A stretch of DNA of 64,000 bases from Terriglobus albidus (GCF_025685425.1 NZ_JAGTAS010000025.1:23670-87669); one strand, 5' to 3'. Shown: positions 26,039-35,055, counted from the first letter of the stretch. Translations and numbers: made by a program. Notes: a model not told the origin generated them from the letters alone.

Positions 26039-28732
26039 TCATTCATAGCGGAGAGCCATCATGGGATCTACTTGCGAGGCTCGGCGAGCGGGTAAGTAGC
26101 CGGAGATGATGCCAACGAGGAGCAGAGCGGCGACGGACGCGATGAGAGTGATGGCGTCCGTGCCTTGAATCCCAAAGAGCATATTGGTGACGAGGCGCGA
26201 GCCGGCGAGGGCGACAGGAACGCCGATGACGACGCCGATGGTGACGAGGAGGATGATCTCGCGCATGATAAGCCAGCTGACGTTGGAGCGTTCGGCGCCG
26301 AGTGCCATGCGGATGCCGATCTCGTTGGTGCGGCGGGAGACCATGTAGGACATCAAACCGTAGATGCCGATGCAGCAAAGGAAGACGGCGAGCAGACCGA
26401 AGAAGGTGGAGAGCTGAGCGACGGTGCGTTGCTGGGTGATGGAGCCGGCCACTTGTTCCTCAAGTGAGGAGACGCGGGTGATGGGAAGGCCGCCGTCGAT
26501 GGAGTGGATGGTGTTCTGAACGGCGCCGGAGACGATGGCTGGGTCGCCGGTATAGCGGACTACGAGGCTTTGGAGATATCGTGCGCGCTGAGCATAGGGC
26601 ATGTAGTCGGTATAAGTGCGGCCTTCGCCGAGTCCTTCAAACTTTGCGTCTTTGGCAATGCCGATGATTTCCATGTCGTACTGGGGAACATTCTGGTCGA
26701 CGCCAATCGCGAAGTGGCGGCCGATGGGATTGGTGTTGGGGAAAAATCTTTTGGCGAAGCTCTCGCTGATGATGGTGACTTTCTGCGAGGTGGATGTGTC
26801 CTGCGGGCCGAAGGCGCGGCCGGCGATGATTGGAATCTGCATCGCCTTGAAGTAATCGTTGCCGACAACATTCTGGCTGATGTTGTGGGAAAGGCTGGGA
26901 TCGATGCCCGGGATGATGACCGAATTGTTCCAGGCGCCCTGACTGAAGGTGAACATGGCGAAGCTGGCGGAGGTAACGCCGTGGATGGCGGCGATGCGTT
27001 GCTCAATCTGCTGATAGAGAGTGCTGAGCCGGGGTTCAGAGTCCTTGTAGCCGATGGAACTGGGATCGAGGCTGAGGACGAGGGCGTTCTCGCGGTTGAA
27101 ACCTGTGTCGACGTGGTTGAGGTTGATCAGGCTGCGAACGAAGAGGATGGCGCCGACGAGAAGGACAAGCGAGAAGGCTATCTGGGTGATGATGACGCCT
27201 TTGGCGAGCGGAGTTTTTTGCCCGCCGTTGTCGGCGCTGCGGCCATCTTTGAGAGATTCGGTGAGCTCAAGCTTAGTGGCACGGAGAGCGGGGAGGGTTC
27301 CGAAGAGAAGAGCCGTGAATACCGTAACGCCGATGGTGAAGAGCAGGACGTCCGTGTGGATGGAGACATCAAGTGGAATGGTATCGGGACCGCTGGAGAT
27401 CATGCGGAGCAGAATGCGATTGGCGAGACCAGTGAGGGCGATGCCGAGTGCGCCACCGGCGGCAGCGAGGAGAAGTGATTCGGTGAGGAGTTGGCGGATG
27501 AGGCGCGAACGCTTTGCGCCGAGCGCCTGACGCACAGCAAACTCGCGGACCCGTGCGGTGGACCGGGCTAGGAGAAGATTAGCGATGTTGGCGCAGGCGA
27601 TGAGAAGAACAATTCCTGTTAGCGAGATGAGGACTTTCAGAGGCTTGGAATATTCACTCCGCAGGCCTGAGAGTCCTTTCTCCATGGGCGTGAGGGGGAC
27701 TTGAGTTTTTTGGAGATCGGCGAGGTCTTGCTGGGTGACGTGCGCATTGCGATAGCTGAGCCAGATCTGGTGGAAGACGAGATTGATGTTCGAAGTTGCC
27801 TGATCGAGCGAGACGCCGGGTTTGAGGCGGCCGAAGATGTAGAGCGATTCGTTGCGCTTGTCGGAGTAGCTGCCCCAGTTGGGTGGAACGAAAGCGATCA
27901 TGGACATGGGAACCCAGATGTCTGGCCGCTGACCGACGGTGGTGCCGAAGAACTCCTGAGGCGCGACGCCGACGATGTCGAAGGTGGTATTGCCGAGCTT
28001 GAGTTTGCGGTTGAGAACTTGCGGGTCGCGGGAGAGACTGCCGGCCCACCATGCGTAGCTGATGACGGCGACGGGATGGTTGCCTTCGGTGTTGTCATCT
28101 TCATCGGTAAGCAGACGGCCCAGGAGAGGGCGGACGCCGAGGGTGGGAAAGTAGGTGCCGGAGATGAGCTGGACCTTCATCGGCTCAGTGTGGTCGCGGT
28201 TGTCTACGGTCCCGAAGACAGAGTTGGTCATGCTCAAGATCGAGGCCGTATCGCTGAAGACAGTGTTGTTCTTCTGCAGGTCGCGGTAAAAGGGATAGGA
28301 ATAGAGCTCGGAGATTGCCCAGGCATCTGATCTTCCACTCCATGCGCCGGTGCCGACCAGGACGAGTTGCGAGGGCTGCTGGACGGGCAGGTTGCGGAGC
28401 AGGATTGCGTCAAGAAAACTGAAGATGGCAGTGTTGGCGCCGATGCCGAGACCAAGCGAGAGCAGGGCGACGGCGGTGAGCGCGGGACTGCGGAACAGAG
28501 AACGGATACCGTACGCGACGTCCTTGAGAAAGCTTTCCAGCCATTCCAGGCCCCAGGCAAGATGACTTTGCTCGCGAATCAGTGTGGGATTGCCGAAGGC
28601 ACGCAGAGCGGCGAGACGGGCTTCTTCTGGTGATAAGCCGCGCTCCCGCTGCTCTTCCACTTCCAGTTCGAGGTCAGAGCTTAGTTCCCTCTCCAGATCT
28701 GCGTCCCGTTTCCTGATCTGCCACCATCTCAT
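26039..28732 (-). CDS. MacB-like permease, acidobacterial duplicated orphan permease type (third of four)
   Basis: The start at 28732 (MRWWQIRKRDADLERELSSDL) has GAGGAG seven bases upstream and stands 1 bp after the PadR stop; 897 residues. The order is prefix domain (LELEVEEQRERGLSPEEARLAALRAFGN), TM1 (LTAVALLSLGLGIGANTAIF), periplasmic MacB-like domain (VAVISYAWWAGSLSRDPQVL), FtsX block (ARVREFAVRQALGAKRSRLIRQLLTESL), second TM/periplasmic/FtsX unit, and the end QVDPMMALRYE. The tight junction with PadR implies one operon and local control. No ATPase gene is adjacent. Confidence 0.93.
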   Translation of the reverse strand: MRWWQIRKRDADLERELSSDLELEVEEQRERGLSPEEARLAALRAFGNPTLIREQSHLAWGLEWLESFLKDVAYGIRSLFRSPALTAVALLSLGLGIGANTAIFSFLDAILLRNLPVQQPSQLVLVGTGAWSGRSDAWAISELYSYPFYRDLQKNNTVFSDTASILSMTNSVFGTVDNRDHTEPMKVQLISGTYFPTLGVRPLLGRLLTDEDDNTEGNHPVAVISYAWWAGSLSRDPQVLNRKLKLGNTTFDIVGVAPQEFFGTTVGQRPDIWVPMSMIAFVPPNWGSYSDKRNESLYIFGRLKPGVSLDQATSNINLVFHQIWLSYRNAHVTQQDLADLQKTQVPLTPMEKGLSGLRSEYSKPLKVLISLTGIVLLIACANIANLLLARSTARVREFAVRQALGAKRSRLIRQLLTESLLLAAAGGALGIALTGLANRILLRMISSGPDTIPLDVSIHTDVLLFTIGVTVFTALLFGTLPALRATKLELTESLKDGRSADNGGQKTPLAKGVIITQIAFSLVLLVGAILFVRSLINLNHVDTGFNRENALVLSLDPSSIGYKDSEPRLSTLYQQIEQRIAAIHGVTSASFAMFTFSQGAWNNSVIIPGIDPSLSHNISQNVVGNDYFKAMQIPIIAGRAFGPQDTSTSQKVTIISESFAKRFFPNTNPIGRHFAIGVDQNVPQYDMEIIGIAKDAKFEGLGEGRTYTDYMPYAQRARYLQSLVVRYTGDPAIVSGAVQNTIHSIDGGLPITRVSSLEEQVAGSITQQRTVAQLSTFFGLLAVFLCCIGIYGLMSYMVSRRTNEIGIRMALGAERSNVSWLIMREIILLVTIGVVIGVPVALAGSRLVTNMLFGIQGTDAITLIASVAALLLVGIISGYLPARRASQVDPMMALRYE

Positions 28733-28733
28733 C

Positions 28734-29099
28734 TCAGCTCTCCTCACCAGCAGGCCACATGACACGCGCCACAGCTTCGGCCATCTGTTTCCACTGCGAT
28801 TCTTCGATCACGAGTTGTTTTTTGCCTTTTTCCGTAAGCCGGTAATACTTGAACTCCCGATTGCGATCAGGGGCCGTCTCCCATTTGGAAACAATCCAAC
28901 CCTTTTTCTCCAGACGGTGCAGCGCGGGATAGAGAGAGCCATGCTGCATTTGAAGGAAGTCGTTGGTGGTCCGCTGGATATACTTGCCAATCTCACGGCC
29001 ATGCGCTGCGCCGTAAACAAGCGTTCGCAGAATGAGCATGTCCAGAGTTCCCTGGAGTACGTTGGCACGGTGCTGCATATTCTTATCCATGGTAGACAT
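28734..29099 (-). CDS. PadR-family transcriptional regulator
   Basis: 121 residues from ATG 29099; an alternative ATG at 29090 (MDKNMQHRANVLQGTLD) would shorten it by three. The PadR core is clear: VLQGTLDMLILRTLVYGAAHGREIGKYI, MQHGSLYPALHRLEKKGWIVSKWE, REFKYYRLTEKGKKQL. It lies one base upstream of the third permease start, so both are co-transcribed. The promoter carries two copies of an operator-like repeat, one overlapping the start codon, which fits negative autoregulation. Confidence 0.93.
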   Translation of the reverse strand: MSTMDKNMQHRANVLQGTLDMLILRTLVYGAAHGREIGKYIQRTTNDFLQMQHGSLYPALHRLEKKGWIVSKWETAPDRNREFKYYRLTEKGKKQLVIEESQWKQMAEAVARVMWPAGEES

Positions 29100-29148
29100 C
29101 CGACTATCAATGGAAATTGATAGTAGACATCCGACTATCGACTGTCAA
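29100..29148 (-). promoter_or_regulatory. Strong promoter with paired PadR-type operators
   Basis: Minus strand: -35 TTGACA (29148-29143), 17-bp spacer, -10 TACTAT (29125-29120). GATAGTCGGATGTC lies in the spacer and recurs 31 bp downstream, over the start codon; CTATCAAT..ATTGATAG forms an inverted repeat between them. Bound repressor would block both polymerase and ribosome access. Confidence 0.75.
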
Positions 29149-29282
29149 GGATTCAAATTCCAGCTTTGTTTGGCAGATGATCGCGTGAATCCAGAGCCCG
29201 CCGCTCCCACGGGTTCGCGCGGAGCGCGAATACCCAGGGCCACCCAGAGCATCAGTACTCCGGATCGATCGATACACCCTGG

Positions 29283-29314
29283 CTACTTGCAAGGGCAGGT
29301 CTCGAGCAGTGCCA
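29283..29314 (-). terminator. Conserved hairpin just after the fourth permease gene
   Basis: CTACTTGCAAGGGCAGGTCT followed by CGAGCAGTGCC matches the post-stop hairpins at 25993 and 17146, including position 5 bp past the stop codon. The stem is less perfect here. Confidence 0.45.
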
Positions 29315-29319
29315 ATAAC

Positions 29320-32043
29320 TCATTCAGAGTGGAGCGTCGTGATTGGATCGAAGCGCATGGCGCGCAGTGCCGGAATATAGCTGGCGGCGAGTGCGACGGC
29401 GGTAAGCACAACGGTGAAGCCCGCAAAGGTGGGGAGATCGGTAGGGGATACGCCGTAGAGCAATCCGGACATGAGGTGAGAGACAATGAGCGCACCGGCT
29501 ATGCCAAGCCCGGTGCCCGCGGCAGCCAGGCCCGCTCCCCGGCGCAAGACCATCCTGAGAATCATGGCTTTCTGGGCTCCCAGCGCGAGGCGGATGGCGA
29601 TCTCGCGTCTTTGTTCATTCACCACATACGAAATCGTTCCGTAGATTCCAAGCCCGGCGAGCAGCAAGGCCGTGGCCGCAAAGAACGCCACCATCTCCAT
29701 GGAGAATCGCCTCACGGAAAGCGACTCGGAGAGCACCTCATCCAGAGTCTCGCCATGGAAGACCGGGAGCTCCGGATCGATGGATTGGATCTGTGTACGC
29801 ATCTGCGAGGAGATGGCGCTGGGGTCGAGCTGCCCGCGAAGAAAGATCGCCAGGTCCTTGGCGGGGCGCTGGTAGATGCTGCGGTAGATCTGCGGAATGG
29901 CTGCGTCAGCCAGCGATTCTGTGCGCGCATCCGCAATCACGCCAATGATCGTTGTCCAGGGTGGCGTGGAAGAGGCCCGCCGGTCGCGGCCATCCAGGCG
30001 CAAGCGGACGCGTTTGCCTAGCGGATCCTGATTTGGCCAATAGGTAAGAGCAGCGGCCTGATTGATGACAGCAACCTGGGGAGTCTCCTCGAGGTCCTGG
30101 TCGTTGAAAAGGCGGCCACGCAACAGCGGCACGCTCAACAGGTGGAAGTATTCGGGCGAGACGATGGGGCTATTGATCACAGGCGCCTCGTTGTCCTTCG
30201 TCTCGATGCCTTCGCGGATCAATGGCAGCCGGCCCGGCTGGCCATGGCCCAGAGGGAGCGCGGCTTCGTCACCTACGGCTGCTTCCTCGACACCCGGCAG
30301 GGTTCGGCTGCGGCGAAGAATCTCGCGCAGCAGGACCGCTTCCTGTGTGGCCGACCGGTAGATATCGGCACTGGGATCGTTCGGTCCCGGCAGCCAGGTT
30401 TGAATGGCCATGACGCGGTTAGGATTGAAGCCGGGCTGCACCTTGAACAAGTCCCAGAAGCTTCTCAACAAAAGCCCCGCGGCGATCAGAAGCACCAGGG
30501 ACAACGCCAATTCACTGATGACCAGCGTCTGGCGGGCACGCGCACGTTCCCGTGATCCGCTGGAGCCGCGGCCTTCCTGGCGAAGTGTACCGATCAGATC
30601 GAAGCGGCTCATCAGCCACGCCGGCGCGAGCCCGAAAACAGTTCCGGTCACGACAGAGACGGCCACGGCAAACACCAGCACGCCCCAGTTGATCGAGATG
30701 TTATTCAGGTGCGGCAGGCTCTCCGGAATAAGCCGCAGCAGGAAGTGCTGGGCGCTGAACAGAATGGCAACACCGGCGATTCCGCCAAGCACGAAGAGCA
30801 GCAGGCTCTCGGCGAGAAACTGGCGGATGAGCCGCGTTCTCTGCGCGCCTAAAGCCTGACGCACCGCGATCTCGCGGCCTCGCCCGCTCGCCCGGGCAAG
30901 CAATAGATTGGCCACGTTGACGCAACTGATGAGCAGCACCAGTCCCACCGCGCCGAACAGCAGAATGAGAGAGGAACGAATGCTGCCGACCACGGTTTCA
31001 GTAAGCGGGATCAGGCGCACGGTCCATGCGGTCTGCGCGGGATAGTCGGCCGGATACTGCTTCTTCAGCGTGTCCACCAGCGCATCAAGATGCCCCTGCG
31101 CGGCCGCAATCGAGAGACCCGGCTTCAGGCGCGCGATGACGGCTCTGCTCGCCAGACGCAGATCGCGCTGCGGAGGCCGGAACGGCAGACCGGTAAAGCC
31201 GGCTCCCAGCCACAGGTCCACATTCTGCTCGTCACTGGTTGAGCCCTGATCGCGAAAACCGCGAGGCATGATGCCCACAACGCGATAGGCGTCGTTGTCC
31301 AGGCGCAGAACCCTGCCAATCATCTGCGGGTCGGCGCCGAACTCCTTTCTCCAAAGCCCGTCACTGATCACGACCTCAAGGTTGTAGCCGGGAGTGGGAT
31401 CGTTCGGATCGAAGGTGCGGCCCAACTGCGCGCTTACACCCAGGACCGCGAAGTAATTCGGCGTAACCTGCTTGAAGCTGAGACGCAGTGGCTGTTCACT
31501 GCCCGTGAGGTTCACGTTTGCGCCGGTGCCGGTGAGCGCCACAGACTGGAAGATTCCCGAAGCTTGCAGGTCTCTCCACTCAGGAATGGAGATGCCTACG
31601 CCGTGCGCGCCTACACCGGGAAGATCGTCCTGAACGCGCACCAGCTCCGCAGGATTTGGATACGGCAACGGGTGCAGCAGCGTGGCGTCAATCACGCTAT
31701 AGATTGCCGTGGTGGCTCCTATCCCCAGCGCCATGGTGCCGATCGCAATGACCGAGAATCCAGGAGATTTCAAAACCATGCGGATCGCGTAACGAAGATC
31801 GAAGAGCAGATTCTCGAAGAAAGGAATGCTTTGCTCGGCGTGATGACGCTCCCGAATTGCTTCGACTGGCCCAAGCTTCAGTGCGGCTTGTCGCCGCGCC
31901 TCGGCAGGGGCCATACCGGCACGCACGTTCTCCTCGGCCTGAAACGCAAGATGCTCGGCGATCTCTTCCTGGAGACGTTGATCGGCACTCCGTCGAGTTA
32001 CGAAGTTAGAAAACCGGATTCTGAACCGCCGCAGGAATCTCAT
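29320..32043 (-). CDS. MacB-like permease, acidobacterial duplicated orphan permease type (fourth of four)
   Basis: The start at 32043 (MRFLRRFRIRFSNFVTRR) overlaps the PadR stop by ATGA and has GGAGGATCTGTC before it; 907 residues. The prefix domain (LQEEIAEHLAFQAEENVRAGMAPAEARRQAALKLG) precedes TM1 (GFSVIAIGTMALGIGATTAIY) and the two MacB/FtsX halves, with GREIAVRQALGAQRTRLIRQFLAESLL at the first cytoplasmic loop and a C-terminal RFDPITTLHSE. Upstream in-frame codons overlap PadR and are not used. It is adjacent in tandem to the third unit, suggesting local duplication followed by strong divergence. Confidence 0.93.
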   Translation of the reverse strand: MRFLRRFRIRFSNFVTRRSADQRLQEEIAEHLAFQAEENVRAGMAPAEARRQAALKLGPVEAIRERHHAEQSIPFFENLLFDLRYAIRMVLKSPGFSVIAIGTMALGIGATTAIYSVIDATLLHPLPYPNPAELVRVQDDLPGVGAHGVGISIPEWRDLQASGIFQSVALTGTGANVNLTGSEQPLRLSFKQVTPNYFAVLGVSAQLGRTFDPNDPTPGYNLEVVISDGLWRKEFGADPQMIGRVLRLDNDAYRVVGIMPRGFRDQGSTSDEQNVDLWLGAGFTGLPFRPPQRDLRLASRAVIARLKPGLSIAAAQGHLDALVDTLKKQYPADYPAQTAWTVRLIPLTETVVGSIRSSLILLFGAVGLVLLISCVNVANLLLARASGRGREIAVRQALGAQRTRLIRQFLAESLLLFVLGGIAGVAILFSAQHFLLRLIPESLPHLNNISINWGVLVFAVAVSVVTGTVFGLAPAWLMSRFDLIGTLRQEGRGSSGSRERARARQTLVISELALSLVLLIAAGLLLRSFWDLFKVQPGFNPNRVMAIQTWLPGPNDPSADIYRSATQEAVLLREILRRSRTLPGVEEAAVGDEAALPLGHGQPGRLPLIREGIETKDNEAPVINSPIVSPEYFHLLSVPLLRGRLFNDQDLEETPQVAVINQAAALTYWPNQDPLGKRVRLRLDGRDRRASSTPPWTTIIGVIADARTESLADAAIPQIYRSIYQRPAKDLAIFLRGQLDPSAISSQMRTQIQSIDPELPVFHGETLDEVLSESLSVRRFSMEMVAFFAATALLLAGLGIYGTISYVVNEQRREIAIRLALGAQKAMILRMVLRRGAGLAAAGTGLGIAGALIVSHLMSGLLYGVSPTDLPTFAGFTVVLTAVALAASYIPALRAMRFDPITTLHSE

Positions 32044-32387
32044 GACAGATCCTCCGCCTTGACGTTGAAAAACCGGGCGATGATGGCCGCGGTCTGCTCC
32101 CAGTCGCGGGTCTCTGCCTGAAGCTGTTTGCGGCCTGCGGCGGTAAGCCGATAGAAGCGCGCGCGGCGCTTGTTCTCCGATACACCCCACTCCGATGCAA
32201 TCGAGCCTTCATGCTCCAACCGGAGCAGCAGAGGATAAAGCGTGCCCTGGTTCACCGCCAGAAGGTCTCCGCTGATCTGCTCGATGCGACGGGCAATCCC
32301 CCAGCCATGCTGCGGTTCAAGGACATCGAGTGTCTTGAGGACCATCAGCGCGAGAGTCCCTTGCAAAACGTCCGGCTTTTCCTTCAT
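32040..32387 (-). CDS. PadR-family transcriptional regulator
   Basis: 115 residues: VLQGTLALMVLKTLDVLEPQHGWGIARRI (helix 1-2), VNQGTLYPLLLRLEHEGSIASEWG (recognition helix), NKRRARFYRLTAAGRKQLQAE (wing). Start with AAGGAAAAAG upstream. It overlaps the fourth permease by 4 bp, the tightest of the PadR-permease couplings in this window. No clear direct-repeat operator like those of the other two units was found upstream, so its control may differ. Confidence 0.93.
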   Translation of the reverse strand: MKEKPDVLQGTLALMVLKTLDVLEPQHGWGIARRIEQISGDLLAVNQGTLYPLLLRLEHEGSIASEWGVSENKRRARFYRLTAAGRKQLQAETRDWEQTAAIIARFFNVKAEDLS

Positions 32388-32475
32388 GAGGCTTTTTCCT
32401 TCACGACAAATGGACCTTTAGGTTTCCAACAGGAATCATGACACGCTTCTTTTGGGAAAACAACAGGAGACGGAG

Positions 32476-32583
32476 ATGATGCGTTTCCTGAAGGGTGCAT
32501 TTCCTTCGGATTTGCCCAGAAATGCCGATGAGTCGGAGGTCGTGGACTTCCTGAAGCAACAGCTAAAGTTCAATCTTTATTGA
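32476..32583 (+). CDS. Possible 35-residue small protein
   Basis: ATGATG at 32476 follows AGGAGACGG. The frame encodes MMRFLKGAFPSDLPRNADES and then VVDFLKQQLKFNLY, ending in TGA at the edge of a RepC repeat. Charged, with a possible C-terminal amphipathic helix. It diverges from the PadR gene. A good ribosome-binding site is the main support; it could equally be the start of a gene cut by the repeat. Confidence 0.35.
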   Translation: MMRFLKGAFPSDLPRNADESEVVDFLKQQLKFNLY

Positions 32584-32985
32584 GCCAGAAAGATGTGTTG
32601 AGCGCTGAAGGCGCGCTCTATACCAGCCTGGGGCAACGCCCCAGGTACGGAGATAGGGAAACTGTAAGAGGGCTGAAGGCCCGATCTATAATCCTGATCG
32701 TCACAAACGAAACGGTTCGTGAAACCGTTGTATGCCTAGAGAATTTTCCCTGTTGCTGGGTATCCCGCAAGAGGCGTGCAGGGGCCATTTTCATTTGCGG
32801 AAACGCCCATAGAATGCAAGAGCCCTACTCCACATCTACAGGAAAAATGCTCCATCGAAACGATAGGGTCGAATTGAAGGCTCTTATATAGGGCGGGCCT
32901 TCAGCCCTTTGGTTTCAATGGGCCGGAGACCTGGGGCGTTGCCCCAGGCTGGTATAGAACGCGCCTTCAGCGCTTGATTCTCTAT
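32583..32985. repeat. RepC composite copy interrupted by RepA
   Basis: The left half, 32583-32736, has GAGCGCTGAAGGCGCG, CCTGGGGCAACGCCCCAGG, GGGCTGAAGGCCC and AAACGGTTCGTGAAACCGTTG. The right half, 32854-32985, has ACGATAGGGTCGAATTGAAG, GGGCGGGCCTTCAGCCC and a second CCTGGGGC palindrome. The split by RepA at a TA is clean. Confidence 0.85.
32737..32853. repeat. RepA MITE copy nested in RepC
   Basis: Flanks read GTATGCC-TA-[GAGAATTTT..AATGCTC]-CA-TCGAAACGATAGG. The empty RepC copy at 25741 reads GTATATC-TA-TCGGACGATACGG. Hence TA target duplication with one later T-to-C change. Confidence 0.9.
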
Positions 32986-33268
32986 ACCAATGTTCACGCC
33001 TCGCTTATAGGGCATTCTGACGCGCTCGTTTTTGCGCTTTTTGAAAATCGACTTTCCGCCGCCTGTTAAGGCCAAGCAGCGCAAAAAGTCCATCAGCGGC
33101 GAGAAACCGCTCCTCGCTAAAGCTGTAGGACTTTGAGCCACGAACCGGCCGGATAGACGCCCGCTACGTGGCGGATAACGATCATCATCTCAAGTTGTGG
33201 AGTTGCTAGGGGTTTCCGCGCGAGAAATCCTGCATCCAACAATCAGAAAGGTGCCTCTGAGACGGAAT
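32986..33268. other. Gap with a coding-like relic, no firm gene
   Basis: A short plus-strand frame reads FLRFLKIDFPPPVKAKQRKK then SISGEKPLLAKAVGL and stops at 33134. It has no start of its own and no recognised family. It could be the tail of a lost transposase or other gene. The rest is leader DNA of the phosphoesterase. Confidence 0.3.
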
Positions 33269-34792
33269 ATGGGCCCGAAGTATCTCTCCCGCCGTGACCT
33301 CCTTAAAATCGCTGCGGCTGCCGGTGCGTCCTCGCTCATCCCCGGCTGCGGCGCCATCAACAAAGCTGCTTCCACGGTGTCCGGGGGCGGCACCGGCGCG
33401 TCTACCTGCGCGAAGCTTACCGACATCGAGCATGTCGTGACCGTCATTCAGGAGAACCGCTCTTTCGACCACTATTTCGGCACCTACAAAGGCGCGCGCG
33501 GCTTCTCCGAGGTCTCCAACGCATTCAAGCAACCCTTCCCCGGCAACGTCACCGCCGCGCCGGCAGGTACGCTCTACCCCTTCCACCTCGACACTTCGAA
33601 GTGGAACGCAGCCTGCACTCATGACATCGACCACGGTTGGATTGCGCAACACCAGAGTTGGAACAACGGCGCGAACGATGGATTTGTCACCTCGCGCATT
33701 CCCATCAATGCGAATGACGCCGTCCTCTCGATGGGCTACTACACTCGCGCCGACCTGCCTTACAACTACGCCCTGGCAGATGCCTTCACCCTCTGCGACA
33801 ACTACCATTGCTCCGTTATTGGCCCTACCCACCCGAACCGGCTATATACCATGGCTGCCTCGATCGACCCCGATGGGAAGAATGGTGGTCCACTCATTCA
33901 GACCCTAATCTCCAATCCCAGCAGCATGTACGGCAAGCTCACCTACACCACCATGCCGGAGCAACTCCAGTCTCGCGGAATCTCGTGGAAGATTTACAGC
34001 TCACCCGACAAGAGCCTCGGCAACGGCATCCTTTCCTCTGACAATGTCCTCCCATTTTTCAGTAAGTTTCAGGACCCCACGACTCCTCTCTACAAGAACG
34101 CTTTCGGCCCGCAGTTTCCCACAGACTTCGTCACTGACGCCGCCTCTGGCAATCTACCGGAGGTCTCCTGGATCATCCCCTCTGTCGTCGAGTCCGACCA
34201 TCCGCCTTCGCCCTCACTCTTCGGGGAGCTCACACTTGCGTCCATCATCAATGCCCTTACCGCTAACCCCGCGCAGTGGGCTAAGACCGTTCTTTTTGTG
34301 ACCTACGACGAAAACGGTGGCTTTTTCGACCACGTCGCACCGCCCACAGCACCTCCGGGCACACCCGGCGAATACATCACCGCCACACCGGTTCCGGATG
34401 CATCGGTGCTTGGCGGCATAAACGGTCCCATCGGCCTCGGTTTCCGTGTGCCCATGCTCATCATTTCGCCGTTCACCCGAGGAGGCTTCATCTCATCCGA
34501 GGTCTTCGATCACACCTCCATCCTCCGTTTCCTGGAGACCCGCTTCGGTGCCGAAGTCCCGAACCTTTCCGCCTGGCGTCGTGCCGCCGTGGGCGACATG
34601 ACCTCCGCGTTTAACTTCTCCAAACCCGACAACTCGGTGCCCGTACTTCCCACGCTCAACGCCGCAGACACCACCCTGATCAACGGCTGCATCTCTGCCC
34701 TTACGGGCACGACGCCCTATCCGATCCTCAATCCACAAGAACTCCCCACCCAGGAAGCCGGCACCGCCATTCGACCAAAGCCCTCGTGCTAG
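33269..34792 (+). CDS. Tat-exported phosphoesterase (phospholipase C / acid phosphatase family)
   Basis: With the start at 33269 the protein has 507 residues and a Tat signal (SRRDLLKIAAAAGASSLIPGC); the IPGC may also serve as a lipobox. The catalytic domain opens with IEHVVTVIQENRSFDHYFGTYKGARGF, the signature of PF04185 enzymes that holds the metal-binding ENRSFDHYFG. SWIIPSVVESDHP, FVTYDENGGFFDHVAPPTAP and RVPMLIISPFTRGGFISSEVFDHTSILRFLETRFG complete the family motifs. It likely hydrolyses phospholipids or phosphomonoesters outside the inner membrane, for example in phosphate acquisition. It is monocistronic; a GTG at 33197 is an alternative start but would bury the Tat signal. Confidence 0.92.
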   Translation: MGPKYLSRRDLLKIAAAAGASSLIPGCGAINKAASTVSGGGTGASTCAKLTDIEHVVTVIQENRSFDHYFGTYKGARGFSEVSNAFKQPFPGNVTAAPAGTLYPFHLDTSKWNAACTHDIDHGWIAQHQSWNNGANDGFVTSRIPINANDAVLSMGYYTRADLPYNYALADAFTLCDNYHCSVIGPTHPNRLYTMAASIDPDGKNGGPLIQTLISNPSSMYGKLTYTTMPEQLQSRGISWKIYSSPDKSLGNGILSSDNVLPFFSKFQDPTTPLYKNAFGPQFPTDFVTDAASGNLPEVSWIIPSVVESDHPPSPSLFGELTLASIINALTANPAQWAKTVLFVTYDENGGFFDHVAPPTAPPGTPGEYITATPVPDASVLGGINGPIGLGFRVPMLIISPFTRGGFISSEVFDHTSILRFLETRFGAEVPNLSAWRRAAVGDMTSAFNFSKPDNSVPVLPTLNAADTTLINGCISALTGTTPYPILNPQELPTQEAGTAIRPKPSC

Positions 34793-34980
34793 CTACGCGA
34801 GATGTATCAATGCGACACCTTTCATTGGGCGTTTAGGCCAATTTAACGAGTGCTGTGCGTGAGCGGACACTTTGTCCGTTGAGCTTGGTCTTCCTATTCG
34901 CCCGCTCTTACTTGTGCGGCTCGTAGTGGCTCGATCCGCTCCGGATCCTGTAGTGGGCACATATCCGCGCTGTTGGGACT

Positions 34981-35055
34981 AGCAGCGGCGTTTTCATTGC
35001 GGAAAACGCCCATAGATGCGGATGCTCTGGGCTACACCTACAGAGAAAATGCTCT
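34981..35055. repeat. RepA MITE, truncated copy overlapping a gene end
   Basis: It keeps the centre GGCGTTTTCATTGC and the end CAGAGAAAATGCTCTA but lacks the other terminus. Its terminal CTA forms the complement of the stop codon of the beta-helix gene (35054-35056). Confidence 0.8.

Noticed and set aside
26504..27478. 324-codon plus-strand frame across the third permease
   Set aside because: Antisense shadow; acidic low-complexity composition, while the minus-strand permease is well conserved.
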